From: PGYR01 sp041595255 | Lineage (GTDB): Bacteria; Bacteroidota; Ignavibacteria; Kapaibacteriales; UBA2268 | Assembly: GCA_041595255.1 (NCBI GenBank) | Contig: JBFHKR010000008.1 | Span: 1-39,390, forward strand | Direction of reading: 5' to 3' | Length of the DNA stretch: 39,390 bases | Part shown: positions 1 to 8,177 of the stretch, piece after piece | Layout of the letters: every line of letters starts with the position of its first letter | Numbering within the stretch: position 1 is the first letter of the stretch | Program-made: the position numbers and the translations under genes | The notes under the pieces: model-generated | Databases searched by the model: none | Told to the model about the DNA's origin: nothing | Seen by the model: the letters and a program-made list of their open reading frames with translations, nothing else

Positions 1-538
1 CATTACCATCATATAATAAATAAAATTTTTCAATTATACCATCTTGTAACAATAATTCGTTTATTTTATTAAAAAAGTTTCTTGCTCCTGTATCCCAGAA
101 AGAATATTTTTCCATCTCTTCTTTCGTATATAACTTTATCTTCTCGTCATTTATATATATATCATTTGATATCTCATAATCCTCAGCTGTTTGGACTTTT
201 AACTTAAAATTTCGTTTATTCAAAATTCTCTGTAATTGTGGTAGAAAGAAATCAAAACTAAATTCTGCTAATTCTTCAGCATCTATGTGTGCTATTCTGT
301 TATTCGATTCTTCATAAATATTAAAAGATTTTATTATCCCGTCATTTAATTTTTCGTAGTCGGATGCCTCAGAAAAATCTAAAAATCCATTTTCTATTAA
401 TTGCATACCAAAATTTTTATTTTTTTCAATTGATTCACCCTTACTTTCCTCAGACTTACAATTAGTAAAAAAAGTTAATATGGCAATCATTATTGACATT
501 GTAATAAAATATTCCATTTTATACTCAGTTAATGTCAT
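1..538 (-). CDS. Putative lipoprotein, cut by the window edge
   Basis: The minus strand stays open from an ATG at 538 to the first base of the window, about 179 codons without a stop, so the C-terminus lies outside. The start reads MTLTEYKMEYFITMSIMIAI followed by LTFFTNCKSEE: a hydrophobic segment ending in a cysteine, which looks like a loose lipoprotein signal (lipobox-like, Cys about residue 27). A second ATG at 517 would give a shorter signal and is equally possible. The rest is charged and rich in Asn, Lys, Glu and Ile, with no domain I recognise. The ATG lies 9 bases past the stop of the NA37 gene, so it is probably the last visible gene of the same transcript. Function unknown. Confidence 0.6.
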   Translation of the reverse strand, partial: MTLTEYKMEYFITMSIMIAILTFFTNCKSEESKGESIEKNKNFGMQLIENGFLDFSEASDYEKLNDGIIKSFNIYEESNNRIAHIDAEELAEFSFDFFLPQLQRILNKRNFKLKVQTAEDYEISNDIYINDEKIKLYTKEEMEKYSFWDTGARNFFNKINELLLQDGIIEKFYLLYDGN

Positions 539-547
539 TATTAAACC

Positions 548-1630
548 CTACTTATCATAAGGTCTTCCCTTTATCTTGATAATAGTGTAGCCGTCTTGCA
601 GTGTTGAAAGCTCACGGAGGTCTTCCTCATTCGTGATTATCTCCACATTTGCATCGATTGCGTCTTTTGAGCCAGCTATTTTTATATTATTTGGGAAGTT
701 TATACGCTTATTGAATAATTTAGATTTTATCAAACTGCTGTCTTTTTCTATGATCGCAGGTAGATATTCAGCTATATCTTCCTTGTATTCTTGATTTAGA
801 ACTTCGTCGTGTATGTATGTATCTGCAAATGTACGAGGTGAAATATCATTCTCGCCTGTGTTTTGAGTAAACTCATAGTCCAATAAATTGAGCATATCGG
901 TTTTATTATTCAGCTCCAATACATTATCCAAAATGAATTTCTCAGTTTCGTTGTAGAATCTACGAGATTGTATTTTCGGGTTCATCTCAGTAGTGAAACC
1001 TAGAAAATCACGGTAGAAATATTCTGCTAGTGATGATTCTGGACGGAATTGCTGATCGAATATAAAAGCTCCCCATAAATTATTTGGGAATTCGAATTCA
1101 GTAAAATCCTCTTTCTGAGGTTCATTATATTCGAATAGAACACCGAATTTGAAGAATTTTTTAGAAGGGCTTAAGAATACATCTTCCAATAGATTAATCT
1201 CATTATTCTTGAATGACATAGCATCGTGCATTTCTGCTTTGATCGCTACTATTACTTTCTTTTCTGTTCGTTCAGTCTTCCCTTGTACTACTATTAGGTA
1301 GCCACCTGGTATTGTCCCCGTCTTCATAGATTCGGCCATTAATTCAGCCATTTTCCCAGTATATTCTAAAAATCTCTGATCATTGCTATCGTGTAAATCC
1401 TTAGCATATCCAAAGAATCCCGATTCGGTGCTATCTTCTACCGCAAGTTGGAAATATTTGGAAGACGAAGCCGCGTCGTACAATCTATCTTGTATTGTTT
1501 GAATAGTCTGCGGAGATACTTCTACTAGGTGGTCCGCAACTAAAGTATTTCCCGAATCTGTATCTTTAGTTTTTGGTATTATTTTGTGAACTACAACTCT
1601 ATCAAAATTTACATCAAAAAAATTAATCAT
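548..1630 (-). CDS. Nucleoid-associated protein, NA37/YejK (NdpA) family
   Basis: The 360-residue protein matches the plan of the 37-kDa nucleoid-associated family (E. coli YejK, about 335 residues). Near the N-terminus RVVVHKI corresponds to the family's short strand-plus-HK/HQ motif. In the middle (about 205-235) EYFYRDFLGFTTEMNPKIQS matches the family's FFMDFLG...NAKAQ region. The C-terminus has NNIKIAGSKDAIDANVEI and ends in a TIIKIKGRP motif like the family's TLTIKGTP. Members bind the nucleoid, but their exact role is poorly known; some occur in defence or mobile contexts, which I do not see here. The start overlaps the end of the upstream GT9 gene by 8 bases, so translation is likely coupled. 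Identification rests on remembered family sequences. Confidence 0.72.
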   Translation of the reverse strand: MINFFDVNFDRVVVHKIIPKTKDTDSGNTLVADHLVEVSPQTIQTIQDRLYDAASSSKYFQLAVEDSTESGFFGYAKDLHDSNDQRFLEYTGKMAELMAESMKTGTIPGGYLIVVQGKTERTEKKVIVAIKAEMHDAMSFKNNEINLLEDVFLSPSKKFFKFGVLFEYNEPQKEDFTEFEFPNNLWGAFIFDQQFRPESSLAEYFYRDFLGFTTEMNPKIQSRRFYNETEKFILDNVLELNNKTDMLNLLDYEFTQNTGENDISPRTFADTYIHDEVLNQEYKEDIAEYLPAIIEKDSSLIKSKLFNKRINFPNNIKIAGSKDAIDANVEIITNEEDLRELSTLQDGYTIIKIKGRPYDK

Positions 1631-2684
1631 TTATTTCCTCTATTATTTGGTTTAATGCTGCTAATACATCGGTGATTTTTATTAATCCCAATGTTTGTTT
1701 ATCAGAAATCTTTAATGCTTTACTGTGTTTACTTCTGGGTTCCCAGGGCATACCTACATTCGGATTATTACTATAAGTATATAATGCAATGCAAGGTATA
1801 TCAAAAGCCGAGCACAGATGGACTACAGAAGTATCAGGAGTCAATATAATATCGCAGGTACTCATCATAGCTGTAAACTGTTCGAAAGAGTTTACAAATG
1901 GTGCAGCTACATTTGGAAGGTTCTCTGTTATCTCATTCAACTGCTTTTCATTGTTTTTGATAGTGAATACCTTAACCTCTAACTTTTCTTTTAACGTTTC
2001 TAGGGCTTCAATAAAACCGATATAATTGCCTGTACCCCAGTTTTTAGAATCATCAGAACCTGAAAGATTAATACCTAATCTGAATTTCTTAGATTTTACG
2101 CCTAGCAAATCTATCGCTTTCGATTGACTATCAAAGCTCAAATTAAACGACAATGATTCTTCATTTTTCACATTTCCTGCAAATGGCAAAAGTAATGAAT
2201 TTAATCTTTCAATAATATGATTTTCTTTCTTGTTTGGTAATCTTACTATATGTGAATATACTTTCCTATTCTCTTTTTCAAAACCCAATTTTATATTGGC
2301 TTTAGTAAAACTAGTCAATATTGAAGAAGTGCTGGAAGCATTATCCAAGAGGTCGATGACAATATTATACTCTTGTTTTCTTAATTCACTTAGAATCTTG
2401 AAATATGCCGCTATCCCTTTTTCCAAAACAAAGCTATTATCGATGCTTTCCTTTATGGCGAACTGCGCTGATTTGTTCCTGTGGCTAAGAACGATATCAA
2501 TTTGCGAATCTGGTAGTATAACTCTTAGCTTTTTAAGAAAAGCAATCGAAACTAATACATCGCCTATTCTATCTTGACGAAGTATCAGAACCTTCTTCGG
2601 ATTTTGGAAATTTTCTAGTTTCCCTTTTACCAATATTGGTTCATCTTTGCGTTCGGTTGCTTTTCTGATGAAAGATTTCAGCAT
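1623..2684 (-). CDS. Glycosyltransferase family 9 (heptosyltransferase-like)
   Basis: This 353-residue GT-B fold enzyme probably transfers heptose or a related sugar from a nucleotide donor onto a lipopolysaccharide core or another surface glycan at the cytoplasmic membrane. The N-terminal Rossmann start is KVLILRQDRIGDVLVS (about residues 31-46), the GT9 signature with GD. The C-terminal half has NLSGSDDSKNWG (about 206-217) and CDIILTPDTSVVHLCSA (about 277-293), the conserved TPDTSVVH donor-site motif. Overlap of 8 bases with the NA37 gene downstream and a 4-base gap from the GT2-like gene upstream indicate one operon. Donor and acceptor cannot be read from sequence. It is a distant paralogue of the gene at 4785-5876. 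Confidence 0.85.
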   Translation of the reverse strand: MLKSFIRKATERKDEPILVKGKLENFQNPKKVLILRQDRIGDVLVSIAFLKKLRVILPDSQIDIVLSHRNKSAQFAIKESIDNSFVLEKGIAAYFKILSELRKQEYNIVIDLLDNASSTSSILTSFTKANIKLGFEKENRKVYSHIVRLPNKKENHIIERLNSLLLPFAGNVKNEESLSFNLSFDSQSKAIDLLGVKSKKFRLGINLSGSDDSKNWGTGNYIGFIEALETLKEKLEVKVFTIKNNEKQLNEITENLPNVAAPFVNSFEQFTAMMSTCDIILTPDTSVVHLCSAFDIPCIALYTYSNNPNVGMPWEPRSKHSKALKISDKQTLGLIKITDVLAALNQIIEEIND

Positions 2685-2688
2685 TGAG

Positions 2689-3636
2689 TTACTTATCCTT
2701 CACTAGGTCATAATTTTTAAATCCACCGATACCTCTACCACCAAGCAACTTATTCTCAATGAAGGAAAGCATTCTATATTTGAAACGCTCATGTTTATGA
2801 GGTTCTCTTGTAGGGTCAGCATTACCGCTGTATTGAAGCTTATCTTTCCAATCCATTCTGGTTATCATATCTTTCATTACTGCTGGGTGGGTGTCTTCGA
2901 AAACATCACATTTCTGAAGAGGTCCATAATCGAAAATCTTGACTCCCTGCTCATAGTCTTCTTCAGCTTTTTTTGCTCCCCAATGGACAGAATTTAATGC
3001 CTTTTGTTTGGTTTTCATAAGGTGCGGAGGTCTTACCCAACCATAATGATATATCTCAGCATCTACTCTAGCTACTTTTAGTTTACGTGTCCCTTCTCTT
3101 TGATGAGTATCTTTGTATTCGTCATATACTCTAAATGACTGTGCTGATTCCCAAGAGTAAATATTGGGGTTATTTCTGACTATGCGAATTTCTTCAGGGT
3201 ACCAAGCATGACTCTGATTATAATGCTCATAGTCACCCCAAAAATGTTTGTATTTGAATAACAAACCTTCTACTTCTTTTTTGTCTAATAATTCTTCGCA
3301 ACGATTTTTAATGATAGGTAAATACTTTTCGTGGACTACTTCATCTGCTTGCACATAGAAACACCAATCACCTGTGCATTCTTTAAGTGCAACATTTGTT
3401 TGAATAGAGTTGATAGCACCTTTTTTCCAATGATGGGTGTCCCACTCGGTATCTATAATCCTAATTTTAGGTGAATTGATTGACTCTATAACTTCTCGTG
3501 TATTATCATCTTCATCACCTTTGCCAACTGCAACAATAAATTCATCACATATTGGAAGTATAGATTCTATTGATTCTTTTACAGGATAATAAAGTTTAAC
3601 TCCATTTCGGACGAATGAGAATCCACTAATTTTCAT
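2689..3636 (-). CDS. Glycosyltransferase family 2-like protein
   Basis: The 315-residue protein opens with MKISGFSFVRNGVKLYYPVK and continues with ILPICDEFIVAVGKGDEDDN, the typical start of GT2-like enzymes of the WaaE/glycosyl-transferase type in which the first strand lacks the usual SxxxP motif. GDWCFYVQADEVVHE (about 90-104) takes the place of the DxD metal-binding loop, here as QADE. The C-terminal part has HYGWVRPPHLM and many aromatic residues, seen in surface-glycan GT2 proteins. No transmembrane segment is visible, so it should act on the cytoplasmic face. It sits between GT4 and GT9 genes in one direction. Substrate unknown; the QADE variation is common in this subgroup and does not by itself suggest loss of activity. 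Confidence 0.75.
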   Translation of the reverse strand: MKISGFSFVRNGVKLYYPVKESIESILPICDEFIVAVGKGDEDDNTREVIESINSPKIRIIDTEWDTHHWKKGAINSIQTNVALKECTGDWCFYVQADEVVHEKYLPIIKNRCEELLDKKEVEGLLFKYKHFWGDYEHYNQSHAWYPEEIRIVRNNPNIYSWESAQSFRVYDEYKDTHQREGTRKLKVARVDAEIYHYGWVRPPHLMKTKQKALNSVHWGAKKAEEDYEQGVKIFDYGPLQKCDVFEDTHPAVMKDMITRMDWKDKLQYSGNADPTREPHKHERFKYRMLSFIENKLLGGRGIGGFKNYDLVKDK

Positions 3637-3666
3637 TTGATATTACCATTTTTTCATACAATTTCA

Positions 3667-4788
3667 TTAACTAAATTTTTTATAGACTTCTACTGTCTCT
3701 TTTGCTGCATTTGACCAACTGAAATCCTTTGCTCTTTTAATACTTGCATTCTTTAGCTTTGTATGAAGCTCATCATCTGTAATTATTCTATTCATTGCTT
3801 CATGTAATTCGTTAACACTATTCGGATCGATCAATACAGCAGCCTCTCCACCCACTTCAGGCAAACATGAAGTATTGGAAGTGATAACTGGAGCTCCGCA
3901 TTGCATTGCCTCAATTATTGGTAGCCCAAATCCTTCAAAAAATGAGGGGAATACAAACACTTTACATTTATTATAAAATTGTATCAGCTCCTCAATATCT
4001 AATCCTTTCAAATGATATATATTTTTAGAATCGTTTTGCTCTATATGACTAGTTAAACCCGTTAGATGCTTTTCTATCCCATTAGCCACAAGTACTAACT
4101 TATATTTCTCTCTTATATCGCTATCCAATTTAGAATACGCAGAGACTATCCTTTCTATATTTTTTCTTTCCTCATATCGACCTACGTAGAGTAAAAATTC
4201 TTTTTCAGGTAGGTTGTATTTTTCATACAAATCAAACTCTTGACCTGTAATTCTAAATACAGGGTTGGCTGCTTCATAAATTACGTTTATTCTATCTTCC
4301 TCATAGTCATAGTATTTTAGAATATCCTCTTTGACATTCTGAGTAGGTACAATAACTGACCTTGAGTAATTAAGTGTATCTTCAATACATTTTCTGAAAT
4401 AATCTCTATCGACATCGCAATCATAATAAAGTGGGAATAAATCATGAATGGTTGTTATTGAATTTTCAACTTTCGGGAAGCCGAATGAATGAGTGAAATG
4501 AATCAAATCAACTTGCTTCGCAATCCTCTTGTAAGTCAACTCATCATATACCTTGACTAATGGTCTCCCCAAATTCCCAATTATTTGGTCATGCGGAAGT
4601 ATATTAAGCACATTCAAATTAGGCTTATTACCGAAGTAGTTTTCAATTTTTTTTTTCCTATTAAAGGAGGTAATTAAGTTTGCATCTATATCTAAGTATT
4701 GGTTTATTACGCCCCCTATTATCTCTCTAGTATAAGTCTCTATACCACTTCTGCCAAATAGAAATTTTGCGTTATAAGCTATTTTCAT
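3667..4788 (-). CDS. Glycosyltransferase family 4 (GT-B)
   Basis: The 373-residue protein is a retaining GT4 enzyme. The N-terminal domain has IHFTHSFGFPK and TTIHDLFPL, the acceptor-side motifs. The C-terminal donor domain starts with LLYVGRYEERKNIERIVSAY (about 200-219) and contains FPSFFEGFGLPIIEAMQCG, the conserved E-x7-E motif (EGFGLPIIE), followed by PVITSNTSCLPEVGGEAA, all typical of mannosyl- and related transferases. It likely adds a hexose to a surface polysaccharide from a nucleotide-sugar donor at the cytoplasmic membrane. Its ATG overlaps the stop of the upstream GT9 gene (ATGA-type 4-base overlap), which shows translational coupling in the operon. Sugar specificity cannot be told. 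Confidence 0.85.
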   Translation of the reverse strand: MKIAYNAKFLFGRSGIETYTREIIGGVINQYLDIDANLITSFNRKKKIENYFGNKPNLNVLNILPHDQIIGNLGRPLVKVYDELTYKRIAKQVDLIHFTHSFGFPKVENSITTIHDLFPLYYDCDVDRDYFRKCIEDTLNYSRSVIVPTQNVKEDILKYYDYEEDRINVIYEAANPVFRITGQEFDLYEKYNLPEKEFLLYVGRYEERKNIERIVSAYSKLDSDIREKYKLVLVANGIEKHLTGLTSHIEQNDSKNIYHLKGLDIEELIQFYNKCKVFVFPSFFEGFGLPIIEAMQCGAPVITSNTSCLPEVGGEAAVLIDPNSVNELHEAMNRIITDDELHTKLKNASIKRAKDFSWSNAAKETVEVYKKFS

Positions 4789-5876
4789 TTTAAATCCTTC
4801 ACGAAGTCTAGAAATCCATCAACAACTTCATTTGTTTCTATATTCTCAATTGGTTCTCTAGTTTTAGTTCTAACATAAGCAAACTGAACACCAAAAGGTA
4901 ACCATTCTTCTACATGTGAAGAAAGTAAACTATATATAAGAAAAACAGGTGTTTGTGTTGCAGAGGCAATATGTACAATTGATGTATCTGGAGTAAATAC
5001 AATAGTCGACAAATCGATAACTGCAGTAACTTGAGTCAAACTCATAGAATCACAAACTTTCACTCTATTACTATTCACTTTATCTCTTATTTCCTTTGCT
5101 TTTCGTTCATCATTCGGAGCCGAAATAATGATTAAATTATACTCCGTTAATTCCTGAATTATTTTGTCAAGTATTTCAACATTCTTATTAGTTGAAAATG
5201 TTCTATAATCATTACCCGATGAAATATTATAAATAATAAAAGGAGTCAAACCATTAGTCTTTCTTTCTGCAAATTCCCTATCAACTTTACTAATACTCAT
5301 TTTATTAACTATCAAATTTTCATAGCTATTCAATCCGAATATTTCAGCCACAAATTTACATTGCAGTTCCAGCATAGTAATCTTTTTTCTAAATTCATGA
5401 AGTGGGATTTGTAAGTTGAATAATGCAGAATAAATATCACGTCTTTTTTTGTGCTCTATAACGGCTTTAGTAGTCTTTTGTGTCCCAGCTAGATTAGCAA
5501 TAAGTCCAGCTTTGGTTGTATCATTCAAAACTAGAGACAATATTAAATCATATTTATTCTTTCTTATTGTCAAAGCCTGAATTAATGATTTGAAAAAACC
5601 AACTGGTTGTACATATTTATTTCTTACTATCGACTCGGAATCCAAAATACTAATATTACGAGTTGAAGCTATTATATCAATGTTCGATTCGGGTATTAAT
5701 TGTTTTAGCATTCTCAAAACAGACAAAGTAACTATCATATCTCCAATGGCGTCGTATCTAAGAACTAGAACATTAGTAACCTCTCCCTTTTTTAAGGGTT
5801 TATTTATATTTTTATTTCTGAATATTATTCTAAAAAAAGAATAGAATAATTTTTTAATAGATAATTCAATATTCAT
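4785..5876 (-). CDS. Glycosyltransferase family 9 (heptosyltransferase-like)
   Basis: The 363-residue protein is the first gene of the envelope cluster. NVLVLRYDAIGDMIVTLSVL (about 35-54) is the GT9 N-terminal signature, NISSGNDYRTFS marks the start of the donor domain, and STIVFTPDTSIVHIASATQT (about 288-307) is the conserved TPDTSxVH donor-binding motif. A short basic, hydrophobic N-terminus (KKLFYSFFRIIFRNKNINK) could attach it to the membrane. It is probably a lipopolysaccharide-core or related surface-glycan transferase. About 200 bases of non-coding sequence separate it from the divergent PAP2 region, where its promoter should lie; I found no convincing consensus there. Divergent from the second GT9 gene, so this is old duplication or separate acquisition. 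Confidence 0.85.
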   Translation of the reverse strand: MNIELSIKKLFYSFFRIIFRNKNINKPLKKGEVTNVLVLRYDAIGDMIVTLSVLRMLKQLIPESNIDIIASTRNISILDSESIVRNKYVQPVGFFKSLIQALTIRKNKYDLILSLVLNDTTKAGLIANLAGTQKTTKAVIEHKKRRDIYSALFNLQIPLHEFRKKITMLELQCKFVAEIFGLNSYENLIVNKMSISKVDREFAERKTNGLTPFIIYNISSGNDYRTFSTNKNVEILDKIIQELTEYNLIIISAPNDERKAKEIRDKVNSNRVKVCDSMSLTQVTAVIDLSTIVFTPDTSIVHIASATQTPVFLIYSLLSSHVEEWLPFGVQFAYVRTKTREPIENIETNEVVDGFLDFVKDLK

Positions 5877-5970
5877 TTACTATTTTAAATATTTCTAAAA
5901 ATAAATTCGGAACGACCCAGTTACTATTTATTTTACGATTAGGGTACTAATCATTTGATAAATAGTCATT

Positions 5971-6066
5971 ATGTATTTAACTTTAATAATCGTCATTTGT
6001 GTTTTTTCAATTATAGTTAAGAAACATTTGCGAAAAGATAATACAGAATTTAATAATATAAATTAG
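5971..6066 (+). CDS. Possible 31-residue single-pass membrane peptide
   Basis: A short open frame from ATG 5971 to TAG 6064-6066 encodes 31 residues. Residues 2-16 (YLTLIIVICVFSIIV) are one hydrophobic segment long enough to reach into a membrane, followed at once by a basic stretch KKHLRK and a polar tail. This is the layout of small bacterial membrane proteins. It ends 16 bases before the PAP2 start and reads the same way, so the two could share a transcript. No Shine-Dalgarno sequence precedes it, and AT-rich spacer DNA easily yields such hydrophobic frames by chance. No known family recognised. Confidence 0.3.
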   Translation: MYLTLIIVICVFSIIVKKHLRKDNTEFNNIN

Positions 6067-6082
6067 ATATTCCATAAATATT

Positions 6083-6649
6083 ATGAATGAACTAATAGAA
6101 CTAGATAAGCTAGTATTCCAATTCATTAACTCTGGCTTGTCAAATCCAATAACAGACTTTTTGATGCCTTATATAACAGAATTTAAAGTTTGGTTACCTC
6201 TCTATATTTTAGGTATGTTATATCTGATTTTTAGATTCAGACTCAAGGGCTTATACATATTAGGTATTCTATTATTAGCAGTTGGGTTGTGCGATTTGAT
6301 TAATGCACAAATCCTGAAAGAATACTTCGCTAGAGTAAGACCATGTAGAGCACTAGAAAAAGTGAACTTACTAATCCATTGTGGTGGTGGATTGAGTTTT
6401 CCATCAAACCATGCAGTTAATAATTTCGCAGCAGCAACGGTTTTAAGTTCTTATTTTATGAGGAAAAGATTAGTACTATTCTTTCTTGCATCATTAGTTG
6501 CAATTTCAAGAGTTTTTGTAGGAGTTCATTACTTAGGTGATATAACAGCAGGTGCAATTGAGGGGATTCTTATAGGTAGTTTATTAGTTTTAATTTTTAG
6601 AAACTTTAAGTATGATTCTGAGGTTGTAGAATCAATAAGGATTAACTAA
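6083..6649 (+). CDS. PAP2-family membrane phosphatase
   Basis: The 188-residue protein carries all three motifs of the PAP2 phosphatase superfamily: KEYFARVRP (about 77-85, the K-x6-RP motif), PSNHAVN (about 109-115, the PSGH motif with Asn for Gly) and SRVFVGVHYLGD (about 140-151, the SR-x5-H-x3-D motif with catalytic His). Around these lie five or six hydrophobic helices, so the active site faces the periplasm. Likely substrates are undecaprenyl pyrophosphate (carrier recycling for cell wall and surface polysaccharide) or a lipid phosphate. The position next to the glycosyltransferase cluster, on the other strand, fits a role in the same envelope pathway. The last 8 bases overlap tail-to-tail with the ABC ATPase gene. 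Confidence 0.87.
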   Translation: MNELIELDKLVFQFINSGLSNPITDFLMPYITEFKVWLPLYILGMLYLIFRFRLKGLYILGILLLAVGLCDLINAQILKEYFARVRPCRALEKVNLLIHCGGGLSFPSNHAVNNFAAATVLSSYFMRKRLVLFFLASLVAISRVFVGVHYLGDITAGAIEGILIGSLLVLIFRNFKYDSEVVESIRIN

Positions 6650-7334
6650 TATTTATTAACCCGTCAGGTTTCATTTCGTATCTTGTAGAAGCGATAGACG
6701 CAAATTCTTTGCTATGAGTAGCAGTTAAAATAGTCGTTGCAAATTCCTTATTTATTTTGATAAACAGTTCAGAGATAATATCAGAATTTCGAGAATCTAA
6801 ATTACCCGTCGGTTCATCTGCTATGAGAATTCTAGGATCATTAATTATTGCTCTGGCTATAGCCACTCTTTGTTGCTCTCCACCAGACATCTTTTTAGGT
6901 TTATGATCAGCCCTATTCGAAATACCAACAAATTTCAGTAATTCCAGAGCTTTATTTTCATATTCCTTTTTATCACTATTAGCAATCATAGCAGGTATCA
7001 TAACATTTTCAAGAGCTGTAAACTCAGGAAGTAGATGATGGAATTGAAATATAAAGCCAAGTTTCGTATTTCTAAAATGGTTTAATTTAGAATCAGAACA
7101 ATTAAGAAGATCTAAATTAGTATTTTCATCAGAATAATTAAGTGTACCTTCTGTAGGAGTATCAATAGAACCTATAATATGAAGTAATGTACTTTTACCA
7201 ATTCCTGATGCTCCAACAATAGAAACAATCTGATTAGATTCTAATGTAAGTGATAATTCTTTAAATACTGTTAAACTATCCGAATTAGGATTAGAGTAAG
7301 TTTTAGATATTCTATGTATATTATATTTTATCAT
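6642..7334 (-). CDS. ABC transporter ATP-binding protein, LolD/MacB-like
   Basis: The 230-residue ATPase has the Walker A motif GASGIGKST (about 41-49), a Q-loop in FIFQFHHLLPEF, the signature MSGGEQQRVAIARAI (about 146-160), Walker B ILIADEPTGNLD and the H-loop ATHS. The sequence VGASGIGKSTLLHIIGSID with EPTGNLD is typical of the LolD/MacB/FtsE branch, whose members power FtsX-like permeases for lipoprotein release or mechanotransmission. No permease gene lies beside it in this window, so the partner must be encoded elsewhere. The ATG is the base right after the T-tract of the rplQ terminator, which leaves no room for a normal leader. Expression by read-through or from a leaderless transcript is an inference. 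Confidence 0.82.
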   Translation of the reverse strand: MIKYNIHRISKTYSNPNSDSLTVFKELSLTLESNQIVSIVGASGIGKSTLLHIIGSIDTPTEGTLNYSDENTNLDLLNCSDSKLNHFRNTKLGFIFQFHHLLPEFTALENVMIPAMIANSDKKEYENKALELLKFVGISNRADHKPKKMSGGEQQRVAIARAIINDPRILIADEPTGNLDSRNSDIISELFIKINKEFATTILTATHSKEFASIASTRYEMKPDGLINIS

Positions 7335-7360
7335 AAAAAAAGGCGTCCAACTTGAACGCC
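7335..7360 (-). terminator. Intrinsic terminator of the S10-spc-alpha operon
   Basis: On the minus strand GGCGTTC and GGACGCC form a 7-bp stem (one G-T pair) around the 5-base loop AAGTT, followed directly by seven T residues. It lies 34 bases after the rplQ stop codon, where the long ribosomal transcript should end. The T-tract touches the ATG of the LolD-like gene. Confidence 0.85.
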
Positions 7361-7393
7361 CAAATATAGGTATATTTTTATATAAAAAAGATA

Positions 7394-8152
7394 TTAGTCT
7401 TTCTTTTCTTCTTCAGAATCTTCATTTTCAGTAGCTTCATCTTTAGGTTCATCTGTTTTTTCAGAAATTTCCTCTACGATTTCTTCTACTTTATCTTTTG
7501 CATCTTCTACAACTTCTTCAACTGTTTCTTTAGCTTCTTCAACTGCCTCTGAAGTAGATTCAACAACTACATCAGCTGCTTCTTTAACTGTTTCAACTAC
7601 ATCTTCAGTTAGACTAGCTTCTTCATTATTTTCTTCAGCAACTGGCTCTATAGTTTTTTCTTCTTTTGCAGTTTCAGTAACTACTGGAGCTACTTTAGGA
7701 GTAGATGATTTTTTCTTCTTAGGTTTTTCAGCTTCACCATCTTGTGGATTAGACCAATCAACTAATTCAATTAGAGCTACTTCAGCAGAGTCACCTCTAC
7801 GAGTTCCTAATTTGATTATTCTAGTGTAACCACCATCTCTTTCAGCTACTACAGGAGCGATAGAGTCAAAAAGTTCTTGAAGAACATCTTTTCTTTTTAA
7901 TTCACGAGCAACAATACGTCTAGTGTGAATATCGATAGTTTGACCATCAGGTAAACTGCCATTTTGTTCGTTAGCAAGAGCATGTCTCGCTTTAGAAATC
8001 AATTTCTCTGCATAAGGTCTTAATGCTTTTGCCTTTGCAGTAGTAGTTTTGATTCTTTTATGCTCGATTAGATTACTAGCCAAACTTTGTAAAGTTGCTT
8101 TTCTATGACTAGCTGTTCTATTTAGTTTCTTACCAGATTTTAAGTGTCTCAT
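7394..8152 (-). CDS. rplQ: Ribosomal protein L17 with a long acidic C-terminal extension
   Basis: Residues 1 to about 133 are a normal L17: MRHLKSGKKLNRTASHRKAT at the start, KALRPYAEKLISKARHAL, and GGYTRIIKLGTRRGDSAEVA near the end of the core. L17 sits near the peptide exit tunnel of the large subunit. About 119 further residues follow, first a KPKKKK patch and then a Glu/Val/Ala-rich region (for example ETVEEVVEDAKDKVEEIVEE) that looks like amphipathic helix or disordered acidic tail. Bacteroidota L17 proteins often have shorter charged tails; this one nearly doubles the protein. Last gene of the operon, 25 bases after rpoA, and followed by an intrinsic terminator. Confidence 0.95.
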   Translation of the reverse strand: MRHLKSGKKLNRTASHRKATLQSLASNLIEHKRIKTTTAKAKALRPYAEKLISKARHALANEQNGSLPDGQTIDIHTRRIVARELKRKDVLQELFDSIAPVVAERDGGYTRIIKLGTRRGDSAEVALIELVDWSNPQDGEAEKPKKKKSSTPKVAPVVTETAKEEKTIEPVAEENNEEASLTEDVVETVKEAADVVVESTSEAVEEAKETVEEVVEDAKDKVEEIVEEISEKTDEPKDEATENEDSEEEKKD

Positions 8153-8177
8153 TTTCGTACTTCAATTTAGACGTTTA

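Noticed and set aside
5877..6082. Bacteroidota-type promoters in the divergent spacer between the GT9 gene and the PAP2 gene
   Set aside because: Three CATTTG stretches are present but none has TA at the right place, and no spaced TTTG partner fits.
7424..7753. Possible tandem DNA repeat in the 3' part of rplQ
   Set aside because: The Glu/Val/Ala pattern is at protein level only; the DNA units differ too much to call a repeat array.
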